Origin: Cavia porcellus
Lineage: Eukaryota; Chordata; Mammalia; Rodentia; Caviidae
Assembly: GCF_034190915.1 (NCBI RefSeq)
Contig: NW_026947506.1
Location: forward strand, 12,275,501 to 12,339,500
Direction: 5' to 3'
DNA: 64,000 nucleotides
Shown: positions 1 to 12,094 of the stretch, piece after piece
How positions within the stretch are numbered: the first letter of the stretch is position 1
Layout: every line of letters starts with the position of its first letter
The notes under the pieces: generated by a model
The model's database searches: none
What the model saw: only the letters and a program-made list of their open reading frames with translations
What the model was told of the DNA's origin: nothing
Translations under genes and position numbers: made by a program

Positions 1-560
1 AAAGGCTATGTTTGGGAGTGACAGAAGGTGGCGGTGTTTGAATGAGACATGAGTGATGTGCACTTGTGATTCATGCAGTTATTTAAAAACTTGTTAGAGC
101 CATTGAAGCTGAGTACACGTGCAGGGCTCTGGCATAGCCTGAGCAGGATTGATCTGAGAATGAGGAGACACTCAGTGAGCATGATAGGTCATAGCTGAGG
201 CCACCTGGAGAATTGCTGGATAGTTTTCCTTAATTAGCATCATTTGTTGCTCTGAAGGTTCCTTGAAACCCTCCCAAGACCCTGCTCAGGTTTTCTCCAT
301 TGTCCACTCAACTACTTCCCTGTTCTGATTAAATATGGGGTGCTCAGCATCAGTCAGCCAGCTGGCCTGAATAGTTATGAGCTCTGCCAAGGATTTAATC
401 CTCCTGCATCGCTAAAGATTTTATCACATGTTTCATTCTTTTGGGCCTTCACATTGCACCTGTTTGAGGGGTTGAGGATCTAGGCCTGGACCCCAACAGC
501 TTGATACCTAAACAGGGACTGTAAAGTGAAGATGGCTTCTCTCAATGGTGACTTACTTTT
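1..560 (+). repeat. LTR-like block of class II ERV relic, copy 1
   Basis: This block recurs at about 7565-7985 and 39060-39620 with the same landmarks in the same order: a GAAGCTGAGTACA-type segment, TTTTCCTTAATTAGCATCAT, a TTCTGATTAAATA motif (possible TATA or poly(A)-type signal) and a final TTTGAGGGGTTG segment. It lies directly upstream of a plus-strand gag relic, so I infer a 5' LTR plus start of the leader. The 5' edge is outside the window or undefined, and no clean TG...CA ends or primer site can be placed. It could also be another dispersed repeat co-duplicated with the ERV. Confidence 0.5.
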
Positions 561-892
561 GCTGGGGTAGTAAATCACCCCCAAAGCATGTCTATTTCAT
601 TTTGTTTGGAAAATCCCTTCATTTTCTTAAAAAAAAATCCCTTCACCTGTGAATTCATGATGAATCCTATATCTGAAATGCAACAGAAACATATCAAAGA
701 ACTGCTTTTCTTTAGAAAGGTGAGCCCTGTTACTTCCAAAGATATTTTGGTGCAGCTCTTGTGGGAAATTCTAGATCATTGTTCTTAAGGTGGGTGTGGT
801 CACTATGAGAGTTTGGGAAAAATAGGTAAACTGCTGCATTGAGGAGCCTTGAGCTCTGATCTCTGTCTTGCACACCTGGTATCTTTGCTGAG

Positions 893-1965
893 GTGATATT
901 TGGCAGGCAGGCACATGGAACATGCCATGGTTGGATTCCCAGTTTTCATGGATGCACCACTTCTGGTGCTTCTCCACCTCCCCTGGCACTGCCTCCACAA
1001 GAGGCAAACCTTGAAAAACCTCTGGGCAACACTTTACCTGTTCTAACTCCCATGCAAAAGGGGGCTCAAGAAGCTAAACAACATGGGGAATTAATTGCTT
1101 GTCCTATTTTGCATCAGTGACAAGAGCCCCACTTTGAAGGTTTTCATTAACAGTTTGAAGAGTTAAAATGGCCTGCAAATTAAGCTCAGTGGCATAAACA
1201 CCTACCTGGAAACTGCAAGATTATAAATTGAATCCCCTCTTCCAAAAGAGAAAAACAAAAAGATAAAGAGTTTTAAAAAGGCTGTCAAGGAATATGGACT
1301 TAAAAGTACTTTTGTAATAGGCATTATTGAGGGTATCAGTCATGGTTATGAAATGAACCCTTTGGAGTGGAAAGCCTTAGTGCATACTATTGTCATTCAA
1401 ACCCAACATCAGGTGTGGCTCTAAGAATATACTGATGCTGTGGGCAAGCAAGCTATAAATAATTTAGATTGCAATAATGCTATAGGAGCTACTGAATTAT
1501 GGGGAGAGAGCTTTTTCAGAAATTTGCCAACAAATTCATTGCCACCCTGAGGCTCTTACCTTCAAATGGCTTAAATTGCTTTAAAAGCTTGAAAAAGAAT
1601 CCTTGAAGGCCTGCATACAAAAGGTTCCTTTAGCACTATTAAACAGGAGGACACTGAACCTTGCCTTACTTTTATACAATGATAAATTAATCTAGTGAAG
1701 GCCATGTGGAAAACACAGCAGCAGCGTATATCTTGTTAAAGAAATTAACATACAAAAATGCAAACCAAGACTACAAAAATGCTTTAAAAGACATTTCTAT
1801 GAAACCTGACACTGCCTTGGAAATCCCTAGTAAGTTTTATGAGGTCTCTACTACTTTTCATGATTCTTTGCTTCCTGTGACAGCTGGCCTGGTTCTTTCC
1901 TGTTCAGATGCATCAAAAACAGGCACTTTTGTGATTCCTGCTGTCACTGAGGCTGATTAAACAGT
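893..1965 (+). pseudogene. Class II ERV gag relic (matrix/capsid region)
   Basis: Remnant of a betaretrovirus-like Gag, the structural polyprotein. The 893-1120 frame is proline-rich and ends near a capsid N-terminal-like stretch. After an ID SINE the capsid resumes at about 1285, with a segment reading NPLEWKALVHTIV followed by a frame stop. Near 1625-1680 a stretch reads FSTIKQEDTEPCLTFIQ, matching the shape of the major homology region (Q...EP...F). The 1706-1960 frame has NTAAAYILLKKLTYKNANQD, like capsid C-terminal sequence. Several stops and frame changes and the SINE make it non-functional. A second copy with the same SINE lies at 39.9-40.9 kb. Class II assignment rests on these motifs only. 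Confidence 0.65.
1170..1275 (+). repeat. Old ID-type SINE inside gag relic, copy 1
   Basis: Contains the A-box-like AAGCTCAGTGGCATAA and a following CACCTACCTGG, then an A-rich tail with AAAAACAAAAAGATAAAG. The B-box region has decayed. The same insertion with the same internal decay sits at 40265-40370 in the second ERV copy, so it predates the duplication. Confidence 0.7.
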
Positions 1966-2041
1966 CATATTGTTGAATCAGTTTTGATCTCTCTTACCCA
2001 TTCAACTAAATGTTTCTGAATCTGTAGCTCAACTAATTGTC

Positions 2042-2404
2042 TTGCCTTATATCTCCTTTAAAGCTTGTCATGCTATTTGTGGAAATCAAGGATTTGGCTG
2101 CACTCTGGTTTCTACTGCTATTCCCCTAGCAGATGCATGCCAAAGCCTCTCTTTAACTATTGACAACCTATCATTTTCAGGTTTGCTACACACTGGAGCT
2201 GAGGTTTCCCTTTTACTTCACTCATCTGGTGATACTTTGTTTGACATTGTCAGTGCTATCCCCTCTCATCACTTGAGATGTACTGGAACACCTATAGTCC
2301 TTAGAATTGATTTAATCAGTACTGTCTTACCACTTACCAAGGCTGAGTTTTCCTTTTTGCTGTCCTCTGCTGTTCCCTCTGCAAACACAGAGCTGGGGAT
2401 TTAG
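2042..2404 (+). pseudogene. Class II ERV protease relic
   Basis: A 120-residue open frame that resembles the dUTPase/protease part of a betaretroviral pro gene. Near its middle it reads LSFSGLLHTGAEVSLLL. The retropepsin active site of this family is a D-T/S-G triad in a hydrophobic setting; here the catalytic Asp position is His, so the enzyme would be dead even if made. The frame has no Gag-Pro continuity with upstream gag and is truncated by an ID SINE at its 3' end. The first codons may not be a real start. Confidence comes from the motif and its place downstream of gag. Confidence 0.6.
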
Positions 2405-2456
2405 CTCTGTGGCATGCATGCCTGCCTTGCAAGTGGACAGTCATGATTTTGTTCCA
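2391..2456 (+). repeat. ID-type SINE, short tail
   Basis: Reads GAGCTGGGGATTTAGCTC, then TGCCTGCCTTGCAAG and GTCATGATTTTGTTCC, i.e. A box, anticodon-type loop and decayed B box of the local ID family. It abuts the end of the protease relic and the start of an L1 3' end. Confidence 0.75.
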
Positions 2457-2461
2457 CTGCT

Positions 2462-2635
2462 CTTTGAATCCAAATTTTATGTAATCCACTCTTTTATCTT
2501 GAACACTTATTTGTAAGAGGACAATATGTAAACATCAATCCGTGATTTCTTACAGTTTAGTTTTTCTTTGAAAACATATATTCTTTCTACATGTTTTGTT
2601 TACTCTGTTTTAATTTAAAAATAAAAAAGAATATC
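2462..2635 (+). mobile_element. L1-family 3' end fragment
   Basis: Plus-oriented terminal piece of the local L1/HAL1 3'UTR. It shares the CTTATTTGTAAGAGGACAAT segment, the GTGATTTCTTACAGTTTA segment and the A-rich end (AAATAAAAAAG) with the elements ending at about 6140 and 62795. Strongly 5' truncated, so no coding capacity. Confidence 0.7.
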
Positions 2636-2639
2636 TCTT

Positions 2640-3750
2640 CTCTTTAAACAGTTAAAGAAGAAAAATGCACGTCCTGCACAGGTTTTTACTATTCTCTTTA
2701 TGGTGCTATTTACTGTAACTCAATTGTCTGTCTCAATGAGGCTGTCTTCTTCCCTGATTCAAATACATTCTTAATAGTATATACTTCTGACAAAGCCTTT
2801 TGTATTATACAAAACTCCCCAAGACCCATGGGGGCTGGGGCTGATGCCTCTGCTGATCTGGGGAAGGGGGACCCTCTGTGTTTTGCTAAGGCCTTGTGTG
2901 GGTTCCTGCTGATTGTGTTTGCCCTGCATGGAATGAGTTGGCATCATGGGCTACACAACGTAATTCCAAAATTTCACCTCTCCCTGAATCAGGCCTTGGA
3001 TCCTTTTTTACAATATCTCTGCTAGTTAGTCTAAAACAAATCCAACTGGTTGATTTATAGTTGTAGATTCTAAATTTGTAGGAAGCTATTGTAATTTGGC
3101 TTGATTAAGGATATGCTTGATTGTACTCTGATTTTGTAAGATGTTTGTTAGTCTGAACATATATCAGTTGCCTGTTTGTCCAGTATGTTTGTAAGCAGTA
3201 GCTGGGAGTTGCTCAGCTAGTGATTGTTCATGCCTGTGAATCAGAAAGCAAAAATGGCCATATAGAAGTGCTCAAGTAGCAAAGAACATCTGTGAAACAA
3301 CCTGAGGATATGGGGTGCTTGAGGTGACCAGGTGTTCTAGCACTGGGAGCATGGGGTGTACAAGGGCAGCTAGTTTAACAAAGGGGAATGGTGCAGGTAC
3401 ATAAATGGCCTCTGGGGAACTTGAATGTCCTCACAGACCCCTACAAGTTGTGTGCTGATTTCTGTGTTTGTTTAAATCCACACAGATCATCTGTCTGTTT
3501 GTCCATTTGTCCACACTGTGAACAGCTGTTCCTTTCATTTTAAGCTCAGTAAATTTTCTCTTTTTACATGTTTGTATTTTTTGATCAAAGATTTGTTTGG
3601 GTTGTGAATTTACAATGCATGGTTTCACATTGGTTGCAAGCTCCTCGAAATGTCACAAAGACTGGGAATAGGAATGCAATATGGTGTTATTCATCGCTGA
3701 CTTTATAGTCTCATTATTTAGAAATTATATTATTAGGATGAATAAACAAA
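2640..3750. other. Unassigned non-coding stretch
   Basis: No gene recognised. Short frames at 2828-3025 and elsewhere match nothing I know. The stretch has LTR-like composition (TTTTAAGCTCAGTAAATTT near 3540, repeated TGTTTGT) and could be the 3' part of the class II ERV, but I cannot define ends or a duplication. Confidence 0.3.
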
Positions 3751-3756
3751 GTCCCA

Positions 3757-6140
3757 GGGGAGAAATGGTGGTGGATAGATAACAGCAGGGTACAGAAGCT
3801 CTCTGAGATAGTCAACTTGGAATCACAAAAATAATATGGCATAGTGAGTCTCAGACAGAGGGAGATAGACCCTCACAACCCTAATGAAAACTAAAGAGAT
3901 AAACCATTTAAAAATACAGTCCCAGTGTTACTATTGGAACAGCTACAGTCTTGGAGCTGCCACTTGAACTCACTGCCACTGCTACACTTGATCTCATGCA
4001 GCCAAGATTTATGGAACTACACCAAAGTTCACCAGTTTCAATTCACTGGAGACATTTGCACTGAGGATGGGAGCCAGTGATCTGAACTGAGAGCTAAGCT
4101 GGCAGGAAACCCTGCATTGACCTTCAGTGAGTGACAGGAATAAAAACCCTTCCATAAAGAAAAAGGAGCTCCAACAGATAACATTCTCCTACCAGGAAAA
4201 TTGTACAGAACAAGAGGCTGCAGTGACTTCAGTCAGTTTCTCCCTTTTCAAGTGGGACTGGTGGGGAGCACCTGACCTGGGTCACACCTCAGACTGAGAC
4301 CAATAGGCTAGCCTGTACCAGTACCAATGCCTGTAAGTACACGATAATGCAGTGAAGCCTCCAACAGGTTGACTAACTCAGATGGGCAGGCCCAGCATAG
4401 ACTGCCCTGGTCTGTATCTCCATGTTCTTGCCCAGTGCAGTGTAGTCAGCACTTCAGACAAACTGTAACCAACAAACAAAGAAGATGGGCCTCCTATATA
4501 CACCTGTAGGGAAGGAACAAAATATATGAAAAGAGGCAGCAAAAGAAAGGGTTCCCACTCCCCAATCCTGAGAACATTGATCCAGGAAAAGTAAATGCAA
4601 AGGAAAATGAAGACAGCAAACATGCAATATCAGACATGGCACCAGTAGACATAAAGCAATATCTTCAGGAACTCATAGACAATTTCAAAGGTGAAGTATT
4701 TAACAATGTAAAGCAAGATACAAATAGAATAATTAATGAAATGCTAAGCACCTCTCAAGAAAAAACATGGAAGAAAAGAAGAACCATCTTCCAAAAAAGA
4801 GGAGAAATGTTTCATGAGGAAAATAGAGAAAAGATAGAATAAAGGAAGCTGGTTCAAAGAGACTACTAGGAATTTTAAAACTCCATTGAAAGCTAGCAAA
4901 ACTGCTTGAAAGAAACTAAGGATAGATTATCCATACTAGAGGACAGGTTGGCACTGTGGGATCATGAAAGGAAAAAGTTCTTAAAAATAACAAGGAAACA
5001 AGCAGTAACATTACAAAGGTTAAAAGACGACAAGAAGTTTTATAACTTAATAATAACTAATGTGAATGAAGAAGGAGGGGTACAAGCAAAGGAACTACAA
5101 AGTCTATTCACAAAAACAGTAAAGGAAAACTTCCCAAGAATAGGAAAAGGAAAAGATATCCAGGTGTATCAGGCATACAGAACTCCAGCCACCTAAACCA
5201 AAGCAGAACTACATATAGGCATATAATAATCAAGATCCCAGAAATCCAATATAATAACAGAATATTAAAAGCTGTCAGAGACAAGAAACAGATCATGTAT
5301 AAGGGAAATACCATCAGAATTGCATCAGACTTCTCAGCACAAACCATCAAATCAAGAAGACAATGGAGTGAATCATTCCAAGTCCTGTTTTTATAGCTCC
5401 ATACTATCTATAAAGCTGTATTTCTATTATACTATTATGCACTGATATATTCAATTATACTTTATCTAATGATATAGCCATTTCTATTGATGATAACAAG
5501 AGACAACATAGCAACCATGGTAGAACTCCTTGTACAGCACTTTTACATGTCTTTTTAGTTTTATGTATCTCTCGGATTATGTTTTGCTCTGTCCTGCTTT
5601 TTTCTGTTTCTCCCTCTAATATAGAAAGAATAGAAATAACATGTTAAGACGCATGCTTCCATAAAACCTATCAACAGTTTACAAGAACTGATCTTATGAC
5701 ACATGGTGAAATGAACAAATACTTTGAAGGGAAAAAAAGGCACTACAGTAACCAGTGCTGATTCTTTAGTGCCATGAGGTGAAATTCAGCAATACCATTA
5801 ATCTTTGATCAGAGTGATTTTAATCTGCTTTGGTTTATTTAAACTCAACATAAATGAAAATATGGATAAATGCGTACATGTTTAAGTGTATAGGACTGAT
5901 AGCCATATTAATTAGTTTGTATTAGATAGTTGAACAGAACTCTTTGCAGTCTCCCTGTTTGAATTCCCATTTACATGTTCCACTTTTGTATCTTGAACAA
6001 TTATTTGTAAGAGAACAATATGTAATCACAAACTAGTGATTTATTACAGTTTATTTTTTTCTTTAAAAGTATGTACTATTTCAACCTGTTTTCTGTTTTG
6101 TTTTGTCTTTCTTTAAATAAAAATAAATTTAAAAAGATAA
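3757..6140 (+). mobile_element. HAL1-like ORF1-only L1 derivative, decayed copy
   Basis: Starts with a GAGAAATGGTGGTGGATAGA segment alignable with the 5' end of the element at 56682, followed by an L1-type 5'UTR (CTCTCTGAGATAGTCAAC near 3800), an ORF1 relic, then directly the long L1 3'UTR (GATATAGCCATTTCTATTGA, AACAAGAGACAACA) and an A-rich end near 6125. No ORF2 sequence lies between ORF1 and the 3'UTR. ORF1 itself is cut short: it runs into the 3'UTR at about 5390. Half-LINE (HAL1) elements of mammals are L1 derivatives of this plan. Confidence 0.75.
4528..5390 (+). pseudogene. L1 ORF1p relic
   Basis: ORF1p is the RNA-binding, trimeric coiled-coil nucleic acid chaperone of L1. The likely start is the ATG at 4528 (MKRGS...), as in the copy at 57682. 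Frames at 4636-4842 (coiled-coil part) and 4906-5196 (LSILEDRLALWDHERKKFLK, then FYNLIITNVNEE of the RRM-like domain) are separated by stops and shifts. After about 5196 homologous codons continue out of frame (IKIPEIQYNNRILKAVRDKK-like) to about 5385. Not functional. It resembles the young ORF1 at 60265-61363 but is much more decayed. Confidence 0.75.
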
Positions 6141-7564
6141 ATAAACCAACAAACTCTCTTAGCAATGAGTTTGCTGGACTGAACTCTGATTGATAAATAA
6201 GAAAGTAGTTGCTTGGTAACATTTTTAACCAGTTCTTATTCATTGAGTAGAGACTGCAATGATCTCCAGAGCATTATAGGAGACACCTCAAATAAATTTA
6301 TGAAATGTATTCCTAAATGTACACATTGGTCATTATGAAAAGAAGTAATACATATTTTTGGTTTGAAGATCCTGTATAAATGTTTCACATGTTTATGACA
6401 GTTGATTGTAATCAACTTCATGTTGTATTGCATACATTCATATTTCTGGATGCATAAGACTCCATGATTGTAAAATGGGTATTACTTGTGGTAACAGATT
6501 TTGGTGTCATGTGCACACCTCTGCTGATACCAAAGACTTGTGAGATTCACATTCACCTAAAGATCAATAAGTTGGTCAATAATACACCAAAACTTCTTAT
6601 CTATTAGATAAGGGTGATTGACTGAAGAAATATTTTATGTCAAATGAGGAATTTAGATTATTAAAAGAATCTCATGATTGTCATGATGCAATACTATGTA
6701 TGGTTCTGAATCCTGATATACTATGTAAAATATGGAAATGTTAACACTGTAGGTATTCAAATCCTAAATTGTCCATGGATAGAAGAAAATAGTGTTCATT
6801 TAATGTTATAATTTGCTTCATGTTTAGATAAAATAGTAATGTTAAAGCTTACTGCCTCTAATATACTGTATTGTTACCAAAAACTTCTGGATGTTCAATA
6901 GCTAAGGCTTAGAAGCCAAAACTCTGACAGATGGCCTAAATAGGTAGCCAATATTTTGGTCCCAGCCCTTCAAGGTTGGTGGAGACCCAGAACATAAAAT
7001 AATCTCTGATTGCATCACCCTAGGATACTCAGTGAGTCCCTGGTTGTCTTATCAAGAAGATGATGAGATCACAGAGGAAAGTCATCTTGAATGCAAGGTT
7101 TGCCTAAGAAGAGTGACCATGGGAAATCTCCCAAGCTTTCACAGAGAACAATGTGGTCAAGCAATGGCTGTGACCCTTCCAGGTGGCTGACACTGACAGA
7201 AGAGCCATGAGGTGCTATGCATGGTTCTAAGATAACTCCTGAGTAGACCTAAGTGACCTTTATAGGAACAAAGGAACTGATTGTAGTTAATGTAGGTCTC
7301 ATGTTAGCTTGGTCTTGAACCTCCTGCAGAAAAATCTGGCCTCTGTAGATACAGTGCAATGTAAAATTTTGGCCTTAGGAGAATCTCAGATCACTAACAT
7401 CATCTGACAATTGCTGTCTATGCTGGTAACTGACTACTGTTATGAACTGATGAACTATGATGAGTTCAATCTCATCTCCTCAAACTCCTCATCTCATCTC
7501 CTCAAACCTTCTCCATCTTGAGCTGGCCACCAATCCTGGGAACCAACAAAACAAATAAAGAGAT
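6141..7564. other. Unassigned AT-rich stretch
   Basis: I see no gene, SINE or recognisable L1 coding sequence. Short frames are scattered and unrelated to known families. A weak short-period repeat of TCATCTCCTCAAAC occurs near 7470-7510. Confidence 0.4.
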
Positions 7565-7985
7565 AGATGTTGGAAAGCGTTGAAGCTGAATACATGTGTA
7601 GGGCTGCGGTTTGGCCTGGGCATGATAGAATTGAGAATGAGGAGACACCTCAAGGAACAAGATAGGCCACTGCTGAGACCACCTGGAGACTTCCTAGATA
7701 GTTTTCCTTAATTAGCATCATCTGTTCTTCTAAGGGTTCCTTGATCCTCTCCCAGGAACATGCACAGGTTTCCTCCATTGTCCACTCAATTCATTGCTTG
7801 TTCTGATTAAATACACACTGACTAGTGACAGTTGGCTGGCCTGCTAGCAGCATTATGAGCTCTGAAGAGGATTTCACTCTTCCTGCTGCCCTCAAGAGAA
7901 TGCCACTTGTTTCAATCTTTTGGTCATTTGCTGTGCAATTTTGGGTACTCGAGATTTAGGCATAGGCCCAAACAGAAAATTGACT
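7565..7985 (+). repeat. Third copy of class II LTR-like block
   Basis: Collinear with 90-510 and 39185-39590: GAAGCTGAATACATGTG, TTTTCCTTAATTAGCATCATC, GTCCACTCAATTCATTG, TTCTGATTAAATACA, TATGAGCTCTG, and the post-LTR-like CGAGATTTAGGCATAGGCCC. Homology extends a little beyond the presumed LTR end into leader, then stops, and no gag follows. It may be a solo or deleted insertion of the same family. Confidence 0.5.
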
Positions 7986-9490
7986 TTCAAATAGGATAAC
8001 TGTAAGTTTCCTGAAAAGATTACTATATGTAAACTTTTCTGTATCTGATGATGGAAGTGTTATACTACCGATCAACAAAACATATTGCTACCTTATCAAT
8101 ATATTTCTACCGTGTTAACATATATTCTGTTATTAACATATTGAGAGGTATTATATTAATTTCTCAGAGGGCATGATCACACAACCTTTCAGGTAATTAT
8201 GAATATTCTACATAAAGTTTTCTAAGTCAGAACTTACAAGTGAATTTGTTAGATGATAAAGTAGGCATCCATCAATTTGTTAAGTACTACATAACATGAG
8301 TGTAGGTGTTTCTAGCAGTTCATTTGTTTCAACCATGAGTGCATCACCAGAGGCCTGTTCTGCCTGCTTGGCAGAGAATGGGTTCTACAGGAAATTAGTG
8401 GTTTTCATCTGCAAAGAATTGCTGGAGTCAAACTGAAATAGACACATGCTAAACACTGTCAGGGTATTCATAGATTAAAAACTCATTTACATAAATAGTT
8501 GAAGAATGAGTTGATACATTTGGAAGATTATTTAGGACATACACCTTGCTGAATTATATTAGATATTTATTTCTTTTCTTTTATACAGGTATAAAATATC
8601 TGTCCTACAGAATTTAATAAAAATATATTCTTTTATGTCATTGTTTCTATGAGGGAAGTTTGATTTTGACTGCTTCCAATACAGAAATATCTTGGAAAAT
8701 AGAAGTGAAAAAAAAAGGTTAGTTTTTTATGAGGTCAAGGAGCCAGAGAAGAGTTAAAGAGCCTGAGAGAAAGGATCCAGGGACCAGATTTGGTTCATGG
8801 GTTCCAACTCATATGGCTCCAATCTACACATAAGTAAGTGATTATACTAATATCCTACACATCTCTGATGCCAAACAAGTTGTTAACAAATGGATCACAT
8901 GGCTTTAGGGATATTAAAATCCTGAAGAGCAGAGTGACAATTTGTAACAAGGGAACTATAGGGCAAGGGGAACTTAGAGTTTGAAGTTCTTAGGGGTCAC
9001 TGCCCCATCAGAAGGAAATGTTTAATTGGATTAGGAATTTGGTTCCATTTCAGCAATAATTGTGCCCCCATGGTTGGCAATATGATTACTTTCAGAATTC
9101 AGGATTTTTATGAGTCTGAATGAGTATCAAGCTTGTCTTGGACAATTCATGTTTGCATTTGTTTCATGTTTACTCCCTTGCAGACTATTAGTATCATTTA
9201 AATGTAATGTCTTCACTTCACACAGTAACTGGGCTCCTTTTGTGTTCACAAACTGCCTTTCTAGGTGGAAAATTAATAGAGATGACAGTGAAAATTTTGC
9301 AAATGAAGTCTGATGCCTCTCACATGGCCTTCCCACTCTCTATTCTGTTGTGTCCTGCCCTGGCCTGGGCTCAGAATGTATTCTAAAATCGGAGGATTTT
9401 TTTGTTCCTGGATAATTGAACATAAATCTTGAAAACATTTGCAGCCCATTATGGAAAGAGTCCACTGAGCCGTGAAAGAAAGAAGGGGCA
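7986..9490. other. Unassigned non-coding stretch
   Basis: No coding region or repeat family recognised. Frames such as 9110-9313 have no visible domain and overlap the opposite-strand frames. Confidence 0.35.
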
Positions 9491-9494
9491 GCCA

Positions 9495-11815
9495 TGAAAT
9501 GGCAGGGTTAAACAAGAAATTTAGAGAAGACCTAGCACCACTACTTCTCAAAATTTTTAATGAAATAGAATGGGAAGTGGTACTTCCCAGTTCATTCCTG
9601 GAATCAAGATTTACCCTGATACAAAACCAGAGAAGAATGCAAACAAGAAAAAGAATTACAGGCCATTCTGCCTAATGAACATTGAAGCAAAAATCCTCAA
9701 TAAGATACTGGCAAACAGACTGCAGAATGTCATCAAGAAGATTGTACACCTTGATCAAGTGGAATTTTTACCTAGGATGCAGGGTTGGTTCAACATACAT
9801 AAATCCATACATATAATACACCATACTGACAAATCCAAAGGTAAAAATCACTTGATCATTTCAATAGATGCAGAAAAAGATTTTGACAAAGTCCAGCACT
9901 AACTCATAATAAATACCCTACAAAAATTGGGAGAGATGATCTTTATCTCAATCTGTTAAAAGCCTTTTATGACAAACCAAAAGCCAACCTCATACTAATT
10001 GAACAAAAACTGAAAGCTTTCACTCTAAAGTCAGGAATAAAACAAGCATGTCCACTGTCTCCACTCTTATTCAATATAGTCCTGGAAACTAGCTGGAGCA
10101 ATTAGACAAGAGAAAAAAATAAAAGGAATAAAGATAGGAAAGGAAAATCTTAAACTATCATTATTTGCAAAAGACATGATCCTCTCCTTAAAAGACCCTA
10201 AAAATTCCACCAAAAGACTTACAGTTTAATAAGCAAATTTAGTAATGTAGCTGGTTACAAAGTCAACACTCAACAATCAATAGACTTCATATACAAGAAT
10301 AAAGAACTCGTGAAAGAGAAATCAAGGAAACAATAACTTTTACAATAGCATCCAACAAAATGAAATACTTAGGAATTAATCTAACAAAGGATGTATATGG
10401 CTTCTACACTGAAAACAGCAGTACTCTCAAAAAGGAGATTGAAAAAGATACTATAAAATGGAGAGCAATCCCATAGTCTTGGGTAGGAAAATTCAATATA
10501 ATTGAAAATGGCCATACTTGCAAATCTATTGTAGTGATTCAGTGCAATGCCAATAAAAGCACCAATAGCATATCTCAAAGAATTACACAAAATAAATCCT
10601 AAAATTCATCTGGAACCAGAAGAGACATAGAATAGCAAAGGTGATCCTGGGCAACAAAGAAAGACAAGGTTCATCATAATTCCTGACTTGGAATTATACT
10701 ATAAAGGTTCTGTGATAAAAAAAAAAAAGGTGTGGTACTAGGGGCTGAGGATTTAGCTCAGCGGCATAAGTGCCTGCCTTGCAAGCAGGCATCGTGAGTT
10801 CGATCCCTGGTACTGATAAAAAGGAAAAAGACAAAAAAAAGGAGTGGTACTGACAAAAAACAAAACAAAACAGAACCAGACCTAAAGATTAGAGGAACAA
10901 ATTAGAAGATGGAGACACAACCCCAGACACACTAAAACATCTTATCTTTGACAAACATGCCAAACACAGTCACTGGAAGTCAGACAGTCTCTTTAATAAA
11001 TGGTGCTAGAAAAACAGGTTCTACACATGCTGAATATTAAAACTGGACACATATCTTTCAACATGTATTAAGCTAAGATCAGAATAGATCAAAGATCTTA
11101 CATTAAAGCAGACACATTAAATCTGCTGGAAGGTAGAGCAAGTAAAACCTTGAAAACATTGATGTAAGCAAAGAATTTATGAAGAAAACATGGATTGAAC
11201 AGGAACAATCACAGAGAATCAAGTGGGATCTCACCCTACTGAAAATCTTTTTAACAGCAAGAGAAACCACCAACAGAGTGAAGAGACAACCCACAACGTG
11301 GGAGAAAATGTTTGCCAGCTGTTCCTCAGACAAAGGATTACTATTGAGAACACGGAAAACTCAAAAAATTCAGTCTTCCCAGATTTAAATACCCAATCCA
11401 AAAATTTGCATCTGAGATGAAATACACAGTTCTCAGATGAAGAAATAGAAACAGCAAATAAATATGTGACAAAATGTTTTACATCACCAGTCATTTAACC
11501 GATGCAAATTAAAAGAACACTGAGATTTCACCTTGCCCCAGAAAAAATGCCTACTGTCAAGAAATCAAGCAATAACGAATGCCGGAGGGGGAGTGGGGGA
11601 AAAAGGATCCCTTCTCCATTGTTGGTGGTAATGCAACCACTGTGGAAATCAGTGTGGAGATTCTGCACAAACTAGGTCTAGAGGCCTCACTCAACTCAGC
11701 TATTCCCCTTCTGGGTATCTGCCCCAAAGAATAAAAAACATCATACCACAGTGATATATTTGCACCCATGTTTATAGCAGCACAGTTTGTGGTAGCCAGA
11801 TCTTGGATGGAATAC
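9495..11815 (+). mobile_element. Decayed L1 ORF2 fragment (reverse transcriptase to C-terminus)
   Basis: Endonuclease/reverse-transcriptase protein relic, 5' truncated within the RT domain and cut before the ORF2 stop. Visible blocks in order: [19 protein letters not shown] (about 9508), a split [21 protein letters not shown] block (about 9657), [37 protein letters not shown] ending at 9902, then [11 protein letters not shown] near 10155, where the catalytic FADD box reads FAKD. The C-terminal part near 11170-11460 includes the FMKKTWIEQEQS..KWDLT region. Many stops and shifts. An ID SINE interrupts it at 10741. Its 3' end is lost at an ID relic just before the KZNF unit 1 block. Confidence 0.85.
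10741..10842 (+). repeat. ID SINE with A-rich tail
   Basis: Begins GGGGCTGAGGATTTAGCTCA, has CCTGCCTTGCAAGCAGG stem-loop, B box GTTCGATCC, then a TGATAAAAAGGAAAAAGAC tail. Flanked by an imperfect target duplication (GTGGTACTA / GTGGTACTG). Inserted into the L1 ORF2 fragment. Confidence 0.9.
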
Positions 11816-11816
11816 A

Positions 11817-11882
11817 AGACCTTGAGCTTGCCAGGCAGGTGCTTATGCTGCTGAGCTAAAATACCAGACCACATTTTTTTTT
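11817..11882 (-). repeat. Old ID-type SINE relic
   Basis: Reverse-oriented remnant reading CTTGCCAGGCAGGTGCTTATG then CTGAGCTAAA. It marks the end of the L1 fragment and the start of the KZNF unit 1 block, followed by a T run (its A tail on the minus strand). Confidence 0.65.
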
Positions 11883-12094
11883 ACTTTTTATCTTTGAAAT
11901 AAAATGGGTTTGGGGGAAAATACAAGAGCTGAGAGAAAACCCTTCAGTGCATATACCCATCAGACGAGCTGAGGTGAACATTCCAGAATAGACCCAGCTC
12001 CAGAAGTCTCCATGCTCTTTCATTGGAGAGCCACAGTTACAGGGTGGATTTTTTTTCTGTAATTATTCTTGGTGGGAAAGGCAGACAGGAGAGC

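Noticed and set aside
588..788. Small frame conserved between 588-788 and 39635-39889
   Set aside because: Both lie in the duplicated ERV leader. Similarity reflects segmental duplication and the frame shows no known domain.
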